DNA from: Anaeromyces robustus
Lineage: Eukaryota; Neocallimastigomycota; Neocallimastigomycetes; Neocallimastigales; Neocallimastigaceae
Reading direction: 5' to 3'
Assembly (NCBI GenBank): GCA_002104895.1
Contig: MCFG01000209.1
Location: 1 to 64,000, forward strand
DNA length: 64,000 nucleotides
Shown: in pieces, positions 11,379-35,281 of the stretch
How positions within the stretch are numbered: the first letter of the stretch is position 1
Layout of the letters: each line of letters starts with the position of its first letter
Notes under the pieces: model-generated
Told to the model about the DNA's origin: nothing
Seen by the model: the letters and a program-made list of their open reading frames with translations, nothing else
Database searches by the model: none
Program-made: the position numbers and the translations under genes

Positions 11379-13953
11379 AAACTTTATTTTACCTGGTTAT
11401 TATAATACTAACTTTACTTAATATTAATTAGGCTAAATATGAGGTGAGTTTAATAAAAATAAAACTTTTTTTTTAACAGTTTTAACTTTTATGATTTATT
11501 AAATTATGTTTAGTTTGGTTGGCTGGTTGGTAAAAATCATTTATTTAAGTATAAAAATTAAAATAATTAATTTAAGCTAATTTTTTATAAAAAAAAAAAA
11601 TAAATAAAAAAATTAGAAAAATGGAATCTAAATAACAAAATACTCTATTTATGCATTTATGTATTTATTTAATTATTTATTTATTAGCTAATTAATTAGA
11701 TTTGATGATTATTTTCCCATTTATATTTTTTTATTTTTTTTTTTTATGATGAGTTTAGAAGAATTTCATCAGTTTTAATTGAGACATTTTTTTTATTTAT
11801 CTTCTTTTTGCAAATCTTTTTTTTTTTTTTTTTTTTTTTTTAATAAACAACTGTCAAATGTATTTTAAATATAATTCATTATATTCTAATATATTGTATA
11901 CATATAAATTGTATATTTAATTTTTTAATAAGATTGACAATTTTTCTAATAATAAAATTTTGTAACAAAATTAAATATTAAGCAAATATATATAAAAACG
12001 GTCTTTATAGCCATTCTATTTTTTAAAAAAAAATTTGACATAAATATAATTAAATAAACATTTACCAAAAGATTTAAAAACAACAACAACAACAACAACA
12101 ATAATAATAATAATAAATAATTTTATATATTATAATAAATACTATTATTTCTTCTATTTTAAAGTTTATTTATTATTTTGTTATTTAAATGAATATATAT
12201 ATCAAGTTATCTATTAAGTAAAAGAAAAATAGTAAGACAAAACAATAATCAACAAATAAAAAAATTAATAATAACAAATAATAATTAATAATAGTTAATA
12301 ATAACAAATGATAGTTAATAATAACAAATAATAGTTAATAATAATTATAATTATTATAATATTATAATAATAATAATAAATATAAATATGTTAAAAAATT
12401 AATATTTTTTTTTATTAGTTTATATAATCTTTTAATATTTTTGTGTATTTTATTATTAATTAAATATTAAGGATATATTTTGTTATTTGTGTTGTGTTTA
12501 TTTATTTCATTTGTAATATATAATTTAATATATATTATTCATTATTAATCATTAATAAATTAAATCATATATAAAAATATAATATAATATATTGATAATA
12601 TTAACTATATAATTTAATTTATTTTTAATATCACATTTTTTAACAATTTAAAAAAAATATAATATAATAAATAAATAAATGAATAAATAAATGAATAAAT
12701 AAATAAATAAATAATATTAATTATTTTCCATTTAAGTATTAATTAATATGTTTTTTTTATTTTACTTTATAATGATGATGTTTAGTTAGGCTTGGTTAAG
12801 GAAAACAAAGTTGCTTTATAATAATAATTAACTATTTATTACTTATTATGATTATGAATTCCTTTTTACTGATTTATATTATATTTCTGTGATTAACGAA
12901 GAAGAGAAATAATATTTAAGATAAAGATTTATAATAATTATAATAATATCTAATTAGAATATAAATGAATGAAAGAGTAAATAAAATAATAAATGAATGA
13001 ATAAATAAATAATAAATAAATTATTGTAATATTGACATAATTAATTGTTTTAGTATTATTTCATTAATTATCATTTATTTGTGTATTTTATTAAATATTT
13101 TATTTTATATTATTTTATTATAATTATTTAATTCTATTATTTTTTATTATTTTATTTTTTATTATTTATATTCTTTCTTTTTTTTTTTTTTACATATAGT
13201 TTTTTTTGTTTCATAAAACTTTATTTATTATTAAAAATTCTTTTTATAATATATGACATTTTTATCTTTTTAATTTTATATTATTTTCTTCTCTGGATTC
13301 TTTATATAATATAATATAAACTTATTATAAAAAAAAAAAAAAAATAGAATTAATAATTTGGAAAATATAATATTATATAAATAAAAAGAGAAAATATAAT
13401 TCTTTTTATATATTTATCATTATACTTTAAATTATTATTTATTATTTATATATATATAAAAAGAACAAGAAATGATAAATTGAATTTGTTTAATAACGAA
13501 AAACATAAAAGAGAAATCGATTGACGATAAAAATCGCATTTGAAGCTTGTCAAAAAGCTTAATAAAAATAAATAAAAAGCAAACAAACAAATAAACAAAT
13601 AAACACACACTCATACACACAAAGGTTTATATACTAAAAGATTCTATATAATTTTATATAAAATATATATATATATATTTTTATTTTAAAATTTTTAGTA
13701 ATATATATTTATTTTTTTTTTTATATTTACATATATAAATGAATTAATGATTTTCAGTTACAAATTTAAATAATTATCTTCAACAATAAAAGTAAAACAT
13801 ATAAATTAAAAACAAATATAAATATATATTTGAAAAAATAAAAATTAAAAAATAAAAAATAAATAAAAATTAAAAAATTAAAAATAAATAAAACTAAAAG
13901 TCAAATAATACAAAAATAATATATAATAAGAAACAAAAAAAAAAAAAAAAAAA

Positions 13954-18735
<4,782 letters not shown>

Positions 18736-19176
18736 ATATTGAACAAAAAAAAAAAAAAAAAGAAAAAAGGTAAAAATACCAGAAAAAAAAAAAAAAGAAA
18801 AGAAGAAAAATAATAATAATTCAATAGAAAAAAAAAAAGAAAGAAAGAAATAATTAGGTTTAATTTTCTTTAAAAATTCTTTAGGGTTATATATACTAAT
18901 AAAAAATAATATCATATCATCATATCATCATTATTTCATTCAAATTCCTTATTTTTTTTTTTATCATGTTTATATATTTTGTAGATAAATTAACTAAAAT
19001 CATACATATTAACTACAATATTAAATTATATCTATATAAATAACATTTTAACAGAATTATATCAAAAAAAAAAAGTTATATATGTAACATTAATCATTTA
19101 TTATCATTTATATTTTATATCAATATTTGATTATACAAATATTTATTAAAAAAAAAATAATCAGTCAAACAAACAA

Positions 19177-19210
<34 letters not shown>

Positions 19211-22110
19211 AAAAAAAAAAACAAAAAAAAAGCAAACAACCAAACGAAAAAATATTATTTATTTCAAAGCAAAACAAAACAAAACAGAATAAAATAAAAA
19301 TAAAGCAAAATAAAATAAAAAAAAATCATTTAAAAACAAATAATATTTATTTATATTCCTCAAAAAGAATTTTTTTATATTCAATATAAAAAATTCATAT
19401 ACATACATACATACCTACATAAACACATATAAACATATAATCATATACACACATATACACTATAATAAATAAAAAAAAAAAAAAAAATAGCAACAATAAT
19501 AATTAAAAAAAAAAAAAAAATAGTAATAATCAATATATATATTATTAATAAGATAAATAAGATAAAATTAAATACAAGTATTTAATATATATATTGTCAA
19601 TAGAAGAATTATTATTAATATTATCATGATATCATTAATATAATAAATATATTAATATTATATATTTATAGCAATAATTATAATTTTAATAATTATAATA
19701 ATAATTATAATAATAATAGTAATTCAAAGGAAAAAAAAAAAGAAATGAAAAATATTAGTATAGATATAATCTTTTTTTTTTTTTAATCTTTTAATTTTTT
19801 TTACTTTTTTTTTTTTTTTTTTTTTTTCTCTATTAGATGATTAAGTTAAGTTAAAATAAAATAAAAAAAAAGAAAAAAAAAAGAGTAAAAAAAGAGGGAA
19901 GAAAGAAAATAAGAGTATATATATATTTAAAAAAAAAAGGAAAAAGAAAATGGTTAAAAATGAATTATTTTTAAAAAAAAAAGGAAAAAGAAAATGGTTA
20001 AAATGAATTATTTTTTAAAAAAAAAAAAAAATAGATAAAAAATATATATAAATAGATACATTAAAAAAACATTAATATATAATATTTATATATATCTTTT
20101 TATTTATTTATATTTTTATTTTCTTTATTAATTAAAAATTTGAATTTTTATATAATTATTTCATTATATATTTTCTTTTTCTTTTTTTTTTATATAAAAA
20201 AAAATAATCAAGAAAAACAAAATAAAAACAAAACAAAACAAAATAAATAAAAAATTATATAATTTATTCATTTATATAATTTTTTATGAAAAATTGAAAA
20301 AAAAATTGATATAACAATAAAACAATTAAACAAAAACACTAAAACAATAAAACAAAAAAAAATACAAAAAACGAAAAAAAAAAAAAACAAAAAAAAAACA
20401 AAAAAAAAAACAAAAGAAAACAAAAACAAAAACAAAAAAACAAAAATAAATAAATAATATTTGATACAAATTTTTACATAAAAAAAAAAAAAAACTGTTT
20501 TATTATTATTTTTTTTTTCATTTATTGTGTTATATTACATTAAGTATAGATATATTTTTTTCTTTTTTATATTGTTTAAATTATTATGTGTAATTATATA
20601 TGTTTTAATTAAGAAGACTTTATCTATTATTAATTTTTTTTTTTTTATTTGAATAAGGTTGTGCTGGTGAAAAGTATTAATATTATATATATATATATAT
20701 ATTTAAAAAAATTGTTTATTATACAGAAAAAAAAAGCACTAAATACAATATAAATATAATATTAATTTTTATATATATATATATATATTTCATTATTTCT
20801 TTTTTAACTTTAAAGTTTCCTGTGTTAGATTTTATCTTAATTTCTTTTTTAAATTGTAACACAAGAAACTTTAAAGATAAAATCTAAGCGGAATCATTTT
20901 TACTTATCCACAATAGTAAAAAATATTAATTATATTTTGGATAAGTAATAGTTTTTAAAAAAAAAAAAATTATATTAATAAGATATCTACTATTTTTATT
21001 ATTAATCTTTTTTGATATTATCTATTTATATTTTGTTATTATTTAATTAGTTTTATTTTTTTTATGTTATTTTATTTTTTATATTATTTTATATTTACTT
21101 TTATTTTTTTTTTTTTATAACTATTATAAATAGGATTAACTTTAATTTACCTGTAATTATTAATTATTAATTATTATTAAATATAATATTAATAATAAGA
21201 ATTTTCAAATTTTGTTATATAATTTTTATTTTGTGAAAAAAAAAAAAAAAATTTTTTTTATTAGATGCATACGATTTAATTTACAATATATTATAAATAT
21301 ATTATTAATATATTATTCAATTTATTAATCAATTAAACCTCTTTAATATTATTATAAAAAAAATTTATTTATTTTTTTTTTTTTTTTTTTATATTTATAT
21401 AGAAATAATAATAACATAACAAACATTATTTATTAACACTTTACATTTCTAAATTTTATAAAAAAAAAAAAAAAAAAAATTATAAATAGAATTACTTTTT
21501 ATTTTTAAAATTCTGTTCTTTTTTTTTTTTTTTTTAAACTTATTATAAGAAAGTATAAAATATAAATATAAATATACAGTATACCATATTAATTATTAAT
21601 TATAAATATTTTTTAAATGTAAGTATACATTGATTTTTAAATTGAAATCATTTTATTTTATTTTATTTTATTTTTTTTTTTTTTTAAATTTAAAATTTCA
21701 ATTGGATTAAATTTTGTATTTACTCAAAATTCAAAACAATTTAAAATTCTATCTGTTTTTTATTTTCTTTAAAAAAAAAAAAAAAAGAAAAAACAGAAAG
21801 AAATTTAGTTTTTTATAATATTATTAGAAAAATATATATGTTTTTTTAAATAATTTAATTACTAATAATTTAAAAATTTATCTTTTTATATATTTTCATA
21901 AATGCATTTTTATATTTTATATTATATATATATATACATGAATATATTAGATTCTATCTATATTACTGTAATTATTTAAATACTATTTTCTCAAGAGATT
22001 TTACGTAAGATAAAAAAAAGTTAAGGTTAAAAAGAGAGAAAGAAAGAAAAAGAAAAAAAAACTATCATAAAATTACATTTTTTATTTTTAAGAAAAAAAA
22101 AATATACATC
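18736..22110. other. AT-rich intergenic region between the NF-X1 genes
   Basis: Homopolymer A and T runs throughout, with no coding frame. A near-exact direct repeat of about 30 bases (aaaaaggaaaaagaaaatgg) occurs at about 19933 and 19979. The structured locus at 20808-20948 is listed separately. Confidence 0.6.
20808..20948. ncRNA. Interleaved inverted repeats, possible structured RNA
   Basis: Three inverted repeats in 141 bases. X (20808-20827, CTTTAAAGTTTCCTGTGTTA) pairs with X' (20857-20876), 19 of 20 matching. Y (20825-20837, TTAGATTTTATCT) pairs perfectly with Y' (20875-20887). The order X-Y-X'-Y' means the stems are interleaved, not nested, so they form either a pseudoknot or alternative folds. 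A third stem, TTACTTATCC (20900-20909) with GGATAAGTAA (20939-20948), follows. Strand is unknown. It could be an RNA element, a transposon end or a regulatory site for one of the flanking genes. No known RNA family is recognised. Confidence 0.35.
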
Positions 22111-25100
22111 ATGGATACAAAGAGTTCGGAATCAAATAAAATTGATTCCAATAATGATAATAATAGGAATAATACTTCTTCAAATTCAACCACATCTACT
22201 AGTAATAATAATAATAATAATAAGAATTATAAAAATAATAAAAGAAATACTAAAAAGAATTCCGAAAGAAAATTCGATAAAGGAAAACAATCTCATAATT
22301 CAAATGATGTAGGTAATTCAACAACTTTAGATAATCAAGATCAAAAATCTAATAGAAATGGAAGAAATAGAAATAACAGAAAACCACAAGATAATAATAA
22401 TAGTAATAATAGTAATAATAATAATAATAAGGATGAAGATTCCAAAGGTAATAAAAAATCCAATAAAAATCAAAAATATAGAAATAAAAAGAAATTTAAT
22501 AATAATAAATCTGACGAGAATGATGGTGATTCTTCATCAGTCACAGATAATAATACCGTAAATAATGTTTCAAAATCAAATAGAAATCATTCAAGACATA
22601 GAAGTAATAATAATAAAAAATATCATGATAATAGTCGTAATGGTGATAATTCTGATACCGAAGATAATAATTTAGATGAAAAAACTAGTAAAAATTATAG
22701 ACGTAATGTATTAATGCGTAAACCAAAAGATTTTGGAAAATTAACTGCTGATGATAATGATAATAAGGAAAAATCCGAATCGAATAATACTAATACTAAT
22801 ACTAGTAATAATAATGATAGTAATAATAGTAATAATCATAATCATTCACATCCAAAACAATATCGTAATAATAAAGCTCATAATCATCGTTTAACAAATA
22901 TGGAAAAAGTAGAAATAATGACAAAGAAAGTAACAAATGCTTCAGATCAGGATTTACAGTTTAATTTAATTGTTGAACTTACAAATTCTACTTATGAATG
23001 TATGGTATGTTATAATGTTGTTAAACCTAAAGATTATATATGGTCATGTTCTATTTGTTATAATGTTTTCCATTTAAATTGTATTAAAAAATGGGCAAAA
23101 ACAGATGTTTCATCAGCAGGTGAAGAAGGTGGTTGGCGTTGTCCAGGATGTCAATCTGCTATCACCGAAATTCCAAGTAAATATACTTGTTTTTGTGGTA
23201 AAATAGAAAATCCTAGATTTAATCCATATATTACTCCACATTCTTGTAGTAATGTTTGTGGTAAACCAAGAGATTGTTCACATCCTTGTAAAGAACAATG
23301 TCATCCAGGTCCATGTCCACCATGTACTTTATTCGCTCCAGAAGAAACTTGTTATTGTGGTAAGAAAAAATATACTTATCGTTGTAGTGACCTTCAAAAG
23401 AATCGTCAAGTTATTATGGAACAAAAAACTTGTGGTGAAGTTTGTGATAAATTATTAAATTGTCAAAAACATACATGTAAAAGTTTATGTCATCCTGGTC
23501 CTTGTGAAGAATGTAAAGAAAAAACTATTGAAACTTGTTATTGTGGTAAGGAATCTAAAGAATATGATTGTGGTAAAGAACATAAATATTCTTGTCATAC
23601 CCCTTGTAATTATTTATACCCATGTAATATTCATAAATGTGAAAGAAAATGTCATCCACAATCTGAACATTCTTCTTGTTGTCCATATGATCCATCTGTA
23701 ATTTTTTTTTTTTTTTTTTTTTAATTTTAAATTTTTTTTTTTTTATAATTAATTATTTATATTTATAATAATATTAATTAATAATAATAAATAATAAATA
23801 ATAAATAAATAAATAAATAATAATAATTAATAATTAATAATTAATAATAATAATAGGTTTATGAAAGATGTCCTTGTGGTGCTAAAACTGTAATAGAATT
23901 ATTAGGAGGTAAAAATAGAACAAGCTGTTCTGATGATTTAGTTTTTTGTGATAATCCGTGTAATAAATTATTACCATGTGGTCATTATTGTCAAGCTAAA
24001 TGTCATTTTGGACCATGTCCAACTTGTAGTTTAAAAGTTTCTATAAAATGTAGATGTGGTAGTAAAACATTTGAAACCCCATGTAGTGAACTTTCTTTAA
24101 ATAGTAGTGAAGAATTAGAATTACCATTATGTGATAAAAAATGTAATAATTTACTTAATTGTGGAAGACATCGTTGTACAAATGTTTGTTGTCCTGCTAA
24201 AGGAAAACCTTTAGAATCGTTAGAAGCTTTCCAATATCATATTTGTAAATTAACTTGTAATAAGCCATTAAATTGTGGTAATCATACTTGTCAAGAACCA
24301 TGTCATCGTGGTCCATGCCATCGTTGTTATATAGCTACTTTTGAGGATTTAGTTTGTCATTGTGGTAAAACAAGATTAGAAGCACCAATTCCATGTGGTG
24401 TCACATCTGTAGAATGTCATTTCCCATGTACTCGTCGAAAACCTTGTGGTCATCCCCAATTTTCTGTACATAATTGTCATGGAGATGATAAACCATGTCC
24501 ACCATGTGTACTTTTAACCGAAAGAAAATGTCAATGTGGTGGTTCAATTGTTAAAAATATACCATGTTTTAATACTAATCCTGTATCTTGTGGTAAACCA
24601 TGTCAAAAGAGAAGATCAGATTGTGGTCATAAGTGTAATAGAATTTGTCATGCTGATGCTTGTGAATCAGAACCATGTCAAGAAATTTGTGATGCTGTTA
24701 AAAAAAGTTGTCCACATAAATGTAAAGTTAAATGTCATTTAGGTAAACCTTGTCCAGAAGAAGAACCATGTTCTGAAACTATTATGGCCGTTTGTAAATG
24801 TGGTAACCTTTCTATGGATGTACCATGTGGTGCTACTTTATCTAATCCACGTCATTCAACTTTCATTCAACTTCAATGTGATGATTCTTGTGCTTTAAAA
24901 GAACGTAATAGACGTCTTGCAGAAGCCTTAGGTGTTTCCGTAGATACTGTAACAGATTCGAAATGTACTTATCCAAGTGGTCTTTGTGATTTTACTCGTC
25001 AAAATTATCAATGGGTTTGTGAATTAGAAAAAAAATTAGATAATTTTATTCATTCTAAAGAAACAGTATTAAAACTTCCAAAAATGAAACCTACTCATAC

Positions 25101-26193
25101 TGTATTTTATGGTAAATATGCAAAATATTATTATAATTTCCAAGTTACTTATTATGATTATCCACCAAATCAAACCGTTGCCATTGAAAAAGTTATTGGT
25201 ACTCAAATTCCAGGTACTTTAATTTCAAAATTCGTTTTAGATCCAAATTGTGATAATTATGAAAAAAAGGAATATGTTAGTGTTAATGAAAGAACCCATA
25301 TTACTAATGCTATTAATGCTATACTTATAGTAGGTATTAAAAATGGATTAACTAATACAGATTTAGAAATTTTATTAAAACCAATATTTGGTGTTACTAC
25401 AGATTTTACAATTGACTGGATTCATAATGATGAAGATGCTGTTATTATGATTGATCATATCAATAAACCATCTTCTACTAATCCAAAAGTATTTACACAA
25501 CAAAAATTATCACCAGAACAATTAGAAGAATTATTAGAAGATTGTTGTATAAGAATTGAAGGTAAATTTGTTAATAATGAATGGGCTAAAGAAGTTCGTT
25601 GTTGTTGGGTTAATTCTAATATGGAAGTTGTAGAACCTAAAAATAATAATAATAATAATGATAGACCATTTGCACCTATATCAAAAAGAAAACCTCCAGT
25701 TCTTGAAAGTAATGCTCTTGAAGTTGTAGATAATATATGGGAAGTATTAAATACGAATATAAATGAATCTAAGAAAAACTCTAAAAATAATAATAATAAT
25801 AATAATAACAATACTGATCCATGGGATGAAGGTGAAACTTCACCAATAAAAACTAGTAAATCTAATAATAAGAATTCAAATGATATTGTTGATGATTGGA
25901 ATTTAGAGTTTGATGATCAAGGTAATAATAATAATAATAAGAAAAAGGAAACAAATAATGGTAAATTAAGTAATGATGAAGAAATAAATGCATTATTAGA
26001 ATTAGAAATTTATGGTGAAATTAGAAGTAAACCTACTTCTACCATTAATATTGATACTACTGTTGAAACTGAAAATAATAGTAAAAGTAATACTGATAAT
26101 AATGAAACTACTACTTCCTCAAATCAAGATTATAAACCACTTCTTGATGATTCAGAAGTTGTTGATGATTGGTTAGAATTAGCAGATGATTAA
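22111..26193 (+). CDS. NF-X1/FAP1-type zinc-finger protein with R3H-like domain
   Basis: Two exons, 22111-23697 and 23857-26193, joined in phase 0 across a 159-base intron (gtaatt...ataatag); 1307 residues. Residues 1-285 are an Asn/Lys/Ser-rich basic tail. A C4HC3 RING/PHD-like domain lies at about 296-345 (CMVC, CSIC, HLNC, CPGC). About nine NF-X1 fingers follow at about 377-833 (CHPGPC, CHFGPC, CHRGPC and variants). CGATLSNP and a degenerate R3H-like segment come next (about 914-957, LPKMKP...YGKYAKYYYNF), then a C-terminal domain (about 960-1110) and an acidic Asn-rich tail. This is the complete layout of the NFX1/FAP1/Shuttle craft family. FAP1 of yeast binds FKBP12 and animal NFX1 is a transcriptional regulator with ligase-like RING; the exact role here is unknown. 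Reading without the intron would end in the T-run after 23700. Confidence 0.92.
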
Positions 26194-26309
26194 AAAATAT
26201 TAAAAAATAAAAATAAAAAATAAAAATTATAATAATAATATATAATAAATAATTATATTATATTAATTATAATAATAACAATAATAACATCAATAACAAT
26301 AACGATAAC

Positions 26310-26371
<62 letters not shown>

Positions 26372-26484
26372 CTTATAAATATTTATAAAATTTAAACTTT
26401 AGTAGAATAGAATTATATTAATAATAATTATAGTATTTTTTATTTTATTATATATATATAATTTTTGATCTTTTAAATAAATAA

Positions 26485-26532
<48 letters not shown>

Positions 26533-26715
26533 TATTATTATTATTAATTTATTTTTAGATATAAATGTAGAATATAATTTCTAAATTTTTTTCTTTTTTT
26601 TCTTTTTGTTTTTCTTTTCATACTTTATTATTTTCATATATTACTTTAATTAATGGTCAAAATAATTATAATCCTTTATTTATTTTTTCATTATATATAC
26701 CCTTAATAATAATAA
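26194..26715. other. Intergenic AT-rich sequence with AAT arrays
   Basis: Contains AAT arrays at about 26308-26368 and 26486-26535. No gene seen. Confidence 0.7.
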
Positions 26716-27246
26716 AAAACCATCGTTGCAAGGCATTTATATTCCCCGGTTTTAGTGCACGGGGGATTAGGTGCTTTTTTAAACAATTACAAAGTTGAAG
26801 AGAATAAAAATAATCATGCATCAACATCAGAAGATGATGTCGCTCATGCGGAAAGTTTAGCTGATGATTTTATTTTACCTGAAACATTGATCTTTTTACC
26901 TGAGACTAAAGTAGATGTCTCATTATTAAAAAAGTGGAAAAATATTCCTTACAACTTAATAGGCAAGGGATTACAACCTCATGTTGTCTATAAAAGGAAA
27001 ATAGGAGAACGAATAATACAAGAATTAGGTAAAAGTGCATCAATTTTCGATAAGGGAGTGATTTGCTATTTTGCAGGAGATTTATTTAAAGTTGGAGATG
27101 AATCTTTATTTTCAAAATATGTAATGCCTATGCTAAATAGGAAACAACCTAGAGCAATTGAGGAATATTGGAGAAATCTTCGTGAGGTCTTAATTAAGGA
27201 GAATTCATACAAAGAAATACAAGATGCCATAACAGGAGCAATATAA
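26716..27246 (+). pseudogene. Unrecognised coding-like fragment in a higher-GC island
   Basis: An open frame from the stop at 26713 to the TAA at 27244-27246 without a good ATG: the first in-frame Met is far inside, and the only start-like codon near the front is a GTG at 26755. The protein looks genuine. It is low in Asn runs, has normal amino-acid variety (HGGLGAFLNNYKVEENK, KWKNIPYNLIGKGLQPH, GVICYFAGDLF, EEYWRNLREVL) and uses more G/C-ending codons (ccg, gtc, gcg, ggg) than its neighbours. I do not recognise the family. Lack of a start, the short length and the adjacent broken frames suggest a remnant of a mobile element or a transferred gene. An exon of an unrecognised gene is possible. 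Confidence 0.5.
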
Positions 27247-27603
27247 GAATTTAGGAAAACGAATGGAAAAGAAAATCGCAATATTACTTGTGTGGCTTTT
27301 TTTTTTTTTTTTTCAATGCTTGTGCGGTATGAAGAAGGGTATCGAGTTCTACCAGTATTTCTGTATCAAGAAATATAAAAAATTTGTTATTCAAAAATTT
27401 TGATCATGGAAAATGTTGATAAAGATTTTTTCAGGGGAAATGGTGTAGCTATATTACAAAATTTAAGTAGTGAGGTATCTCGCTTTTCTGGTTTATCTCT
27501 GGACCCGTTTGTTTTCTTCTATGATTATCATTCGGAATATTCGGAATCAGAAGATACTTGTCCTTTAATTTTAGAGAACCTATATACACTTTTTTTTTAT
27601 TAA
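27247..27603 (+). pseudogene. Broken continuation of the higher-GC coding-like island
   Basis: After the stop at 27246 one frame reads on through a T-run to RYEEGYRVLPVFLYQEI and stops. From the Met at 27400 another frame encodes 67 residues (MENVDKDFFRGNGVAILQNL..., SGLSLDPFVFFYDYHSEYSE). Composition resembles the preceding fragment, not the flanking DNA. This may be one older reading frame broken by indels, one of them at the 15-T run near 27299-27314. The family is unknown. Confidence 0.4.
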
Positions 27604-27792
27604 TAAGAGTAATTTTTATAAAATCTAAGATGTAATAATTTTTAATATAATATATTTTAATAAACAATATATTAAATAATAAAAGAGTTAAATAAACATA
27701 AAAAAAAAAATAAAAATAAAAAAATACATAAAAATACCATTATATTAGTATTTATATTTTTAAATATATGATATTAAATGTTCTTTAATTTT

Positions 27793-27859
<67 letters not shown>

Positions 27860-28068
27860 TTATTTTATATATTGCTTTTAGAGATATGTATATATTTGCA
27901 AAGTTATTTCATTAAATTATAGATAATAATAAAAAATTAATTTATATTTAATAGATCTCAAAATATTAGTTTTTTTTATTATTGATTTTTTTTGCCACTA
28001 TTATTACTATTATTATTATTATATTAATATATAAGATATTTATTTTGTTTATATATATATGTGCCCTT
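27604..28068. other. Intergenic sequence with ATTT array
   Basis: An ATTT tetranucleotide array occupies about 27790-27862. No gene found; it includes the 3' flank of the minus-strand gene ending at 28069. Confidence 0.7.
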
Positions 28069-33341
<5,273 letters not shown>

Positions 33342-34141
33342 TTTATTAAATTATTTTTTTTTTATTGTAAAAAAATATTTGAATCTATAATTTATAAAGG
33401 TATGTTTAATTATTAATAGTTTTATTATATTATTTTATTAATTTAATTATTAATTACAAACAAAATATATTATTTACAAATAAGAAAAGATTAAAAGTAT
33501 TATTATAATTAAAAAAAATAATAATTTTAATATGCTGCGAAATATTATTTTTGGTAATAAACTTATTTTATTATAGAAAAAAAAAAAAAAAGAAGATCGA
33601 TAAAAAATAATAATAAAAAAAAAACTTTAAATAAAATTATAAACATGGATGGTATTTCAATTGGTTTAAAACTCAGAAAAATTATAATAAAAATTAAGTT
33701 TTATATATCATAAAAAAACAACTAAAAATTTCGATAAAACATATTGTTCTTGTATTACATTAATAATATATAAATTATATTAAAAAAATACTGTTATAAA
33801 ATGTTTTACAAAAATAGAAAATAAATAATTACAGTTTTATATATATATAAATATATTAATTTTAAATAACAAATAATTTTATATTTTAATTTTTATTCAT
33901 TTTATTATTATTATTATAGTTATTAAATGATTTATTATGTAGTGTTATAATAATATAAAATTTTTTATTTCTAATTATTTTATATATATATATATAATAA
34001 ATAAAAATATTATTTTATATACTTTAATTTTTTTTATATATTTTATAATATATTATTTGCTAAGATATAATAAAAATATTAAAAAAACATATTCAAAGGT
34101 AAATATAAATAATAAAATATTTTAGTTCACTAATTAATTAA
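33342..34141. other. Intergenic region upstream of the Asn-rich gene
   Basis: A/T-rich with no coding frame. It contains the 5' flank of the gene starting at 33341 and the 3' flank of the phosphatase gene. Confidence 0.7.
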
Positions 34142-35247
34142 TTAATTAATATATTCAAAGCAAGCATCAATGGATGGGAAGTATTCTTTAAATTTATAAT
34201 ATAAAGAAGATAATGGACATTGATTAAAATCACACCAATTTGTTTTAATAACTTCACCATTATATATTACTCTAACAACATAATCATTGAAATTAACACT
34301 ATCAATATTACTATCATTATCTTTCCAAAGTTCAAAAATAAGATTAGAAGCATAAGGTGGCCATTCCATTGGTTCTACACCTAAAGCACCCATAATTGGA
34401 GCAACAGAATTATCGTGAGCCGAAAAAATGTAAAAACTTGGAGTTTTTGATAAATCTCTATCATGTTTACTGCCTACTGTACTACCCATATTATTTATAA
34501 TTTCTCTTAAGAAATAACCAATACCTACAGTAAGATACTTTTTACTATGTTCTGCTTTAGAAAATATATATCCATATTCAAAATCAGCGTTATCGTTAAT
34601 TTGTTGTAACATTTCTGTAGTATATTTACAATTTTCTTCAACACATGGTAATTTCATATTATGACAAGCTCTAGCTAAAAAGACATCAACATACCTAATA
34701 AAAAATATAAAAATATTTATTTATTTATTTATTTTTTTTTTTTGGTATTTTTTTAATAAACATGAAATAAAAAATAAATAAATAAATAAATAAATAAATA
34801 AGTAAATAAATAAATATCTAATTGTATATATATTATAACATTATTTAATTATTTATTTATTTATTTATTTATTTTTCTTTTGATTTATTTTATTTTAATT
34901 TATTTATTTTTATTATTATTATTATTATTATTATATATTACTTTTGGAATCCATAATTATCATCATTTAAAGGATAACTCATATAAGTATCTAATTTCTT
35001 TTTCAATTCAGTATTTTTTTTAATATAATTTTTCCAATTTTCTTCATTTTTTATTTTTTGATTCAACTTTTTTAATACCGGACAAGCATTTTGATTTGGA
35101 AAAGTAGTTTCAATTTCATGTGGTAAAGTATGAATTGGTATAGCTTCAGTACGATTTGGCATAAATCCACTTAATAAACTTTGTACAGATAACTGAGTTC
35201 TCCTATTAAATTTTTTATTTATTTTTTTATTTTTTATTTTTTTATTA

Positions 35248-35281
<34 letters not shown>

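Larger units (their letters stand above)
9770..13953. other. AT-rich intergenic region before the first NF-X1 gene
   Basis: No coding-like frame. Besides the partial repeat block and AAAT array listed separately it holds short tandem aacaac and aataat runs (about 12080-12115), a degenerate aacaaatratagttaataat repeat (about 12270-12340), and poly-A directly before the ATG at 13954. Confidence 0.6.

Noticed and set aside
11177-11380. 67-residue LFIY-repeat ORF (and a similar one at 7403-7606)
   Set aside because: Translation of AAAT/ATTT tetranucleotide arrays; no coding content.
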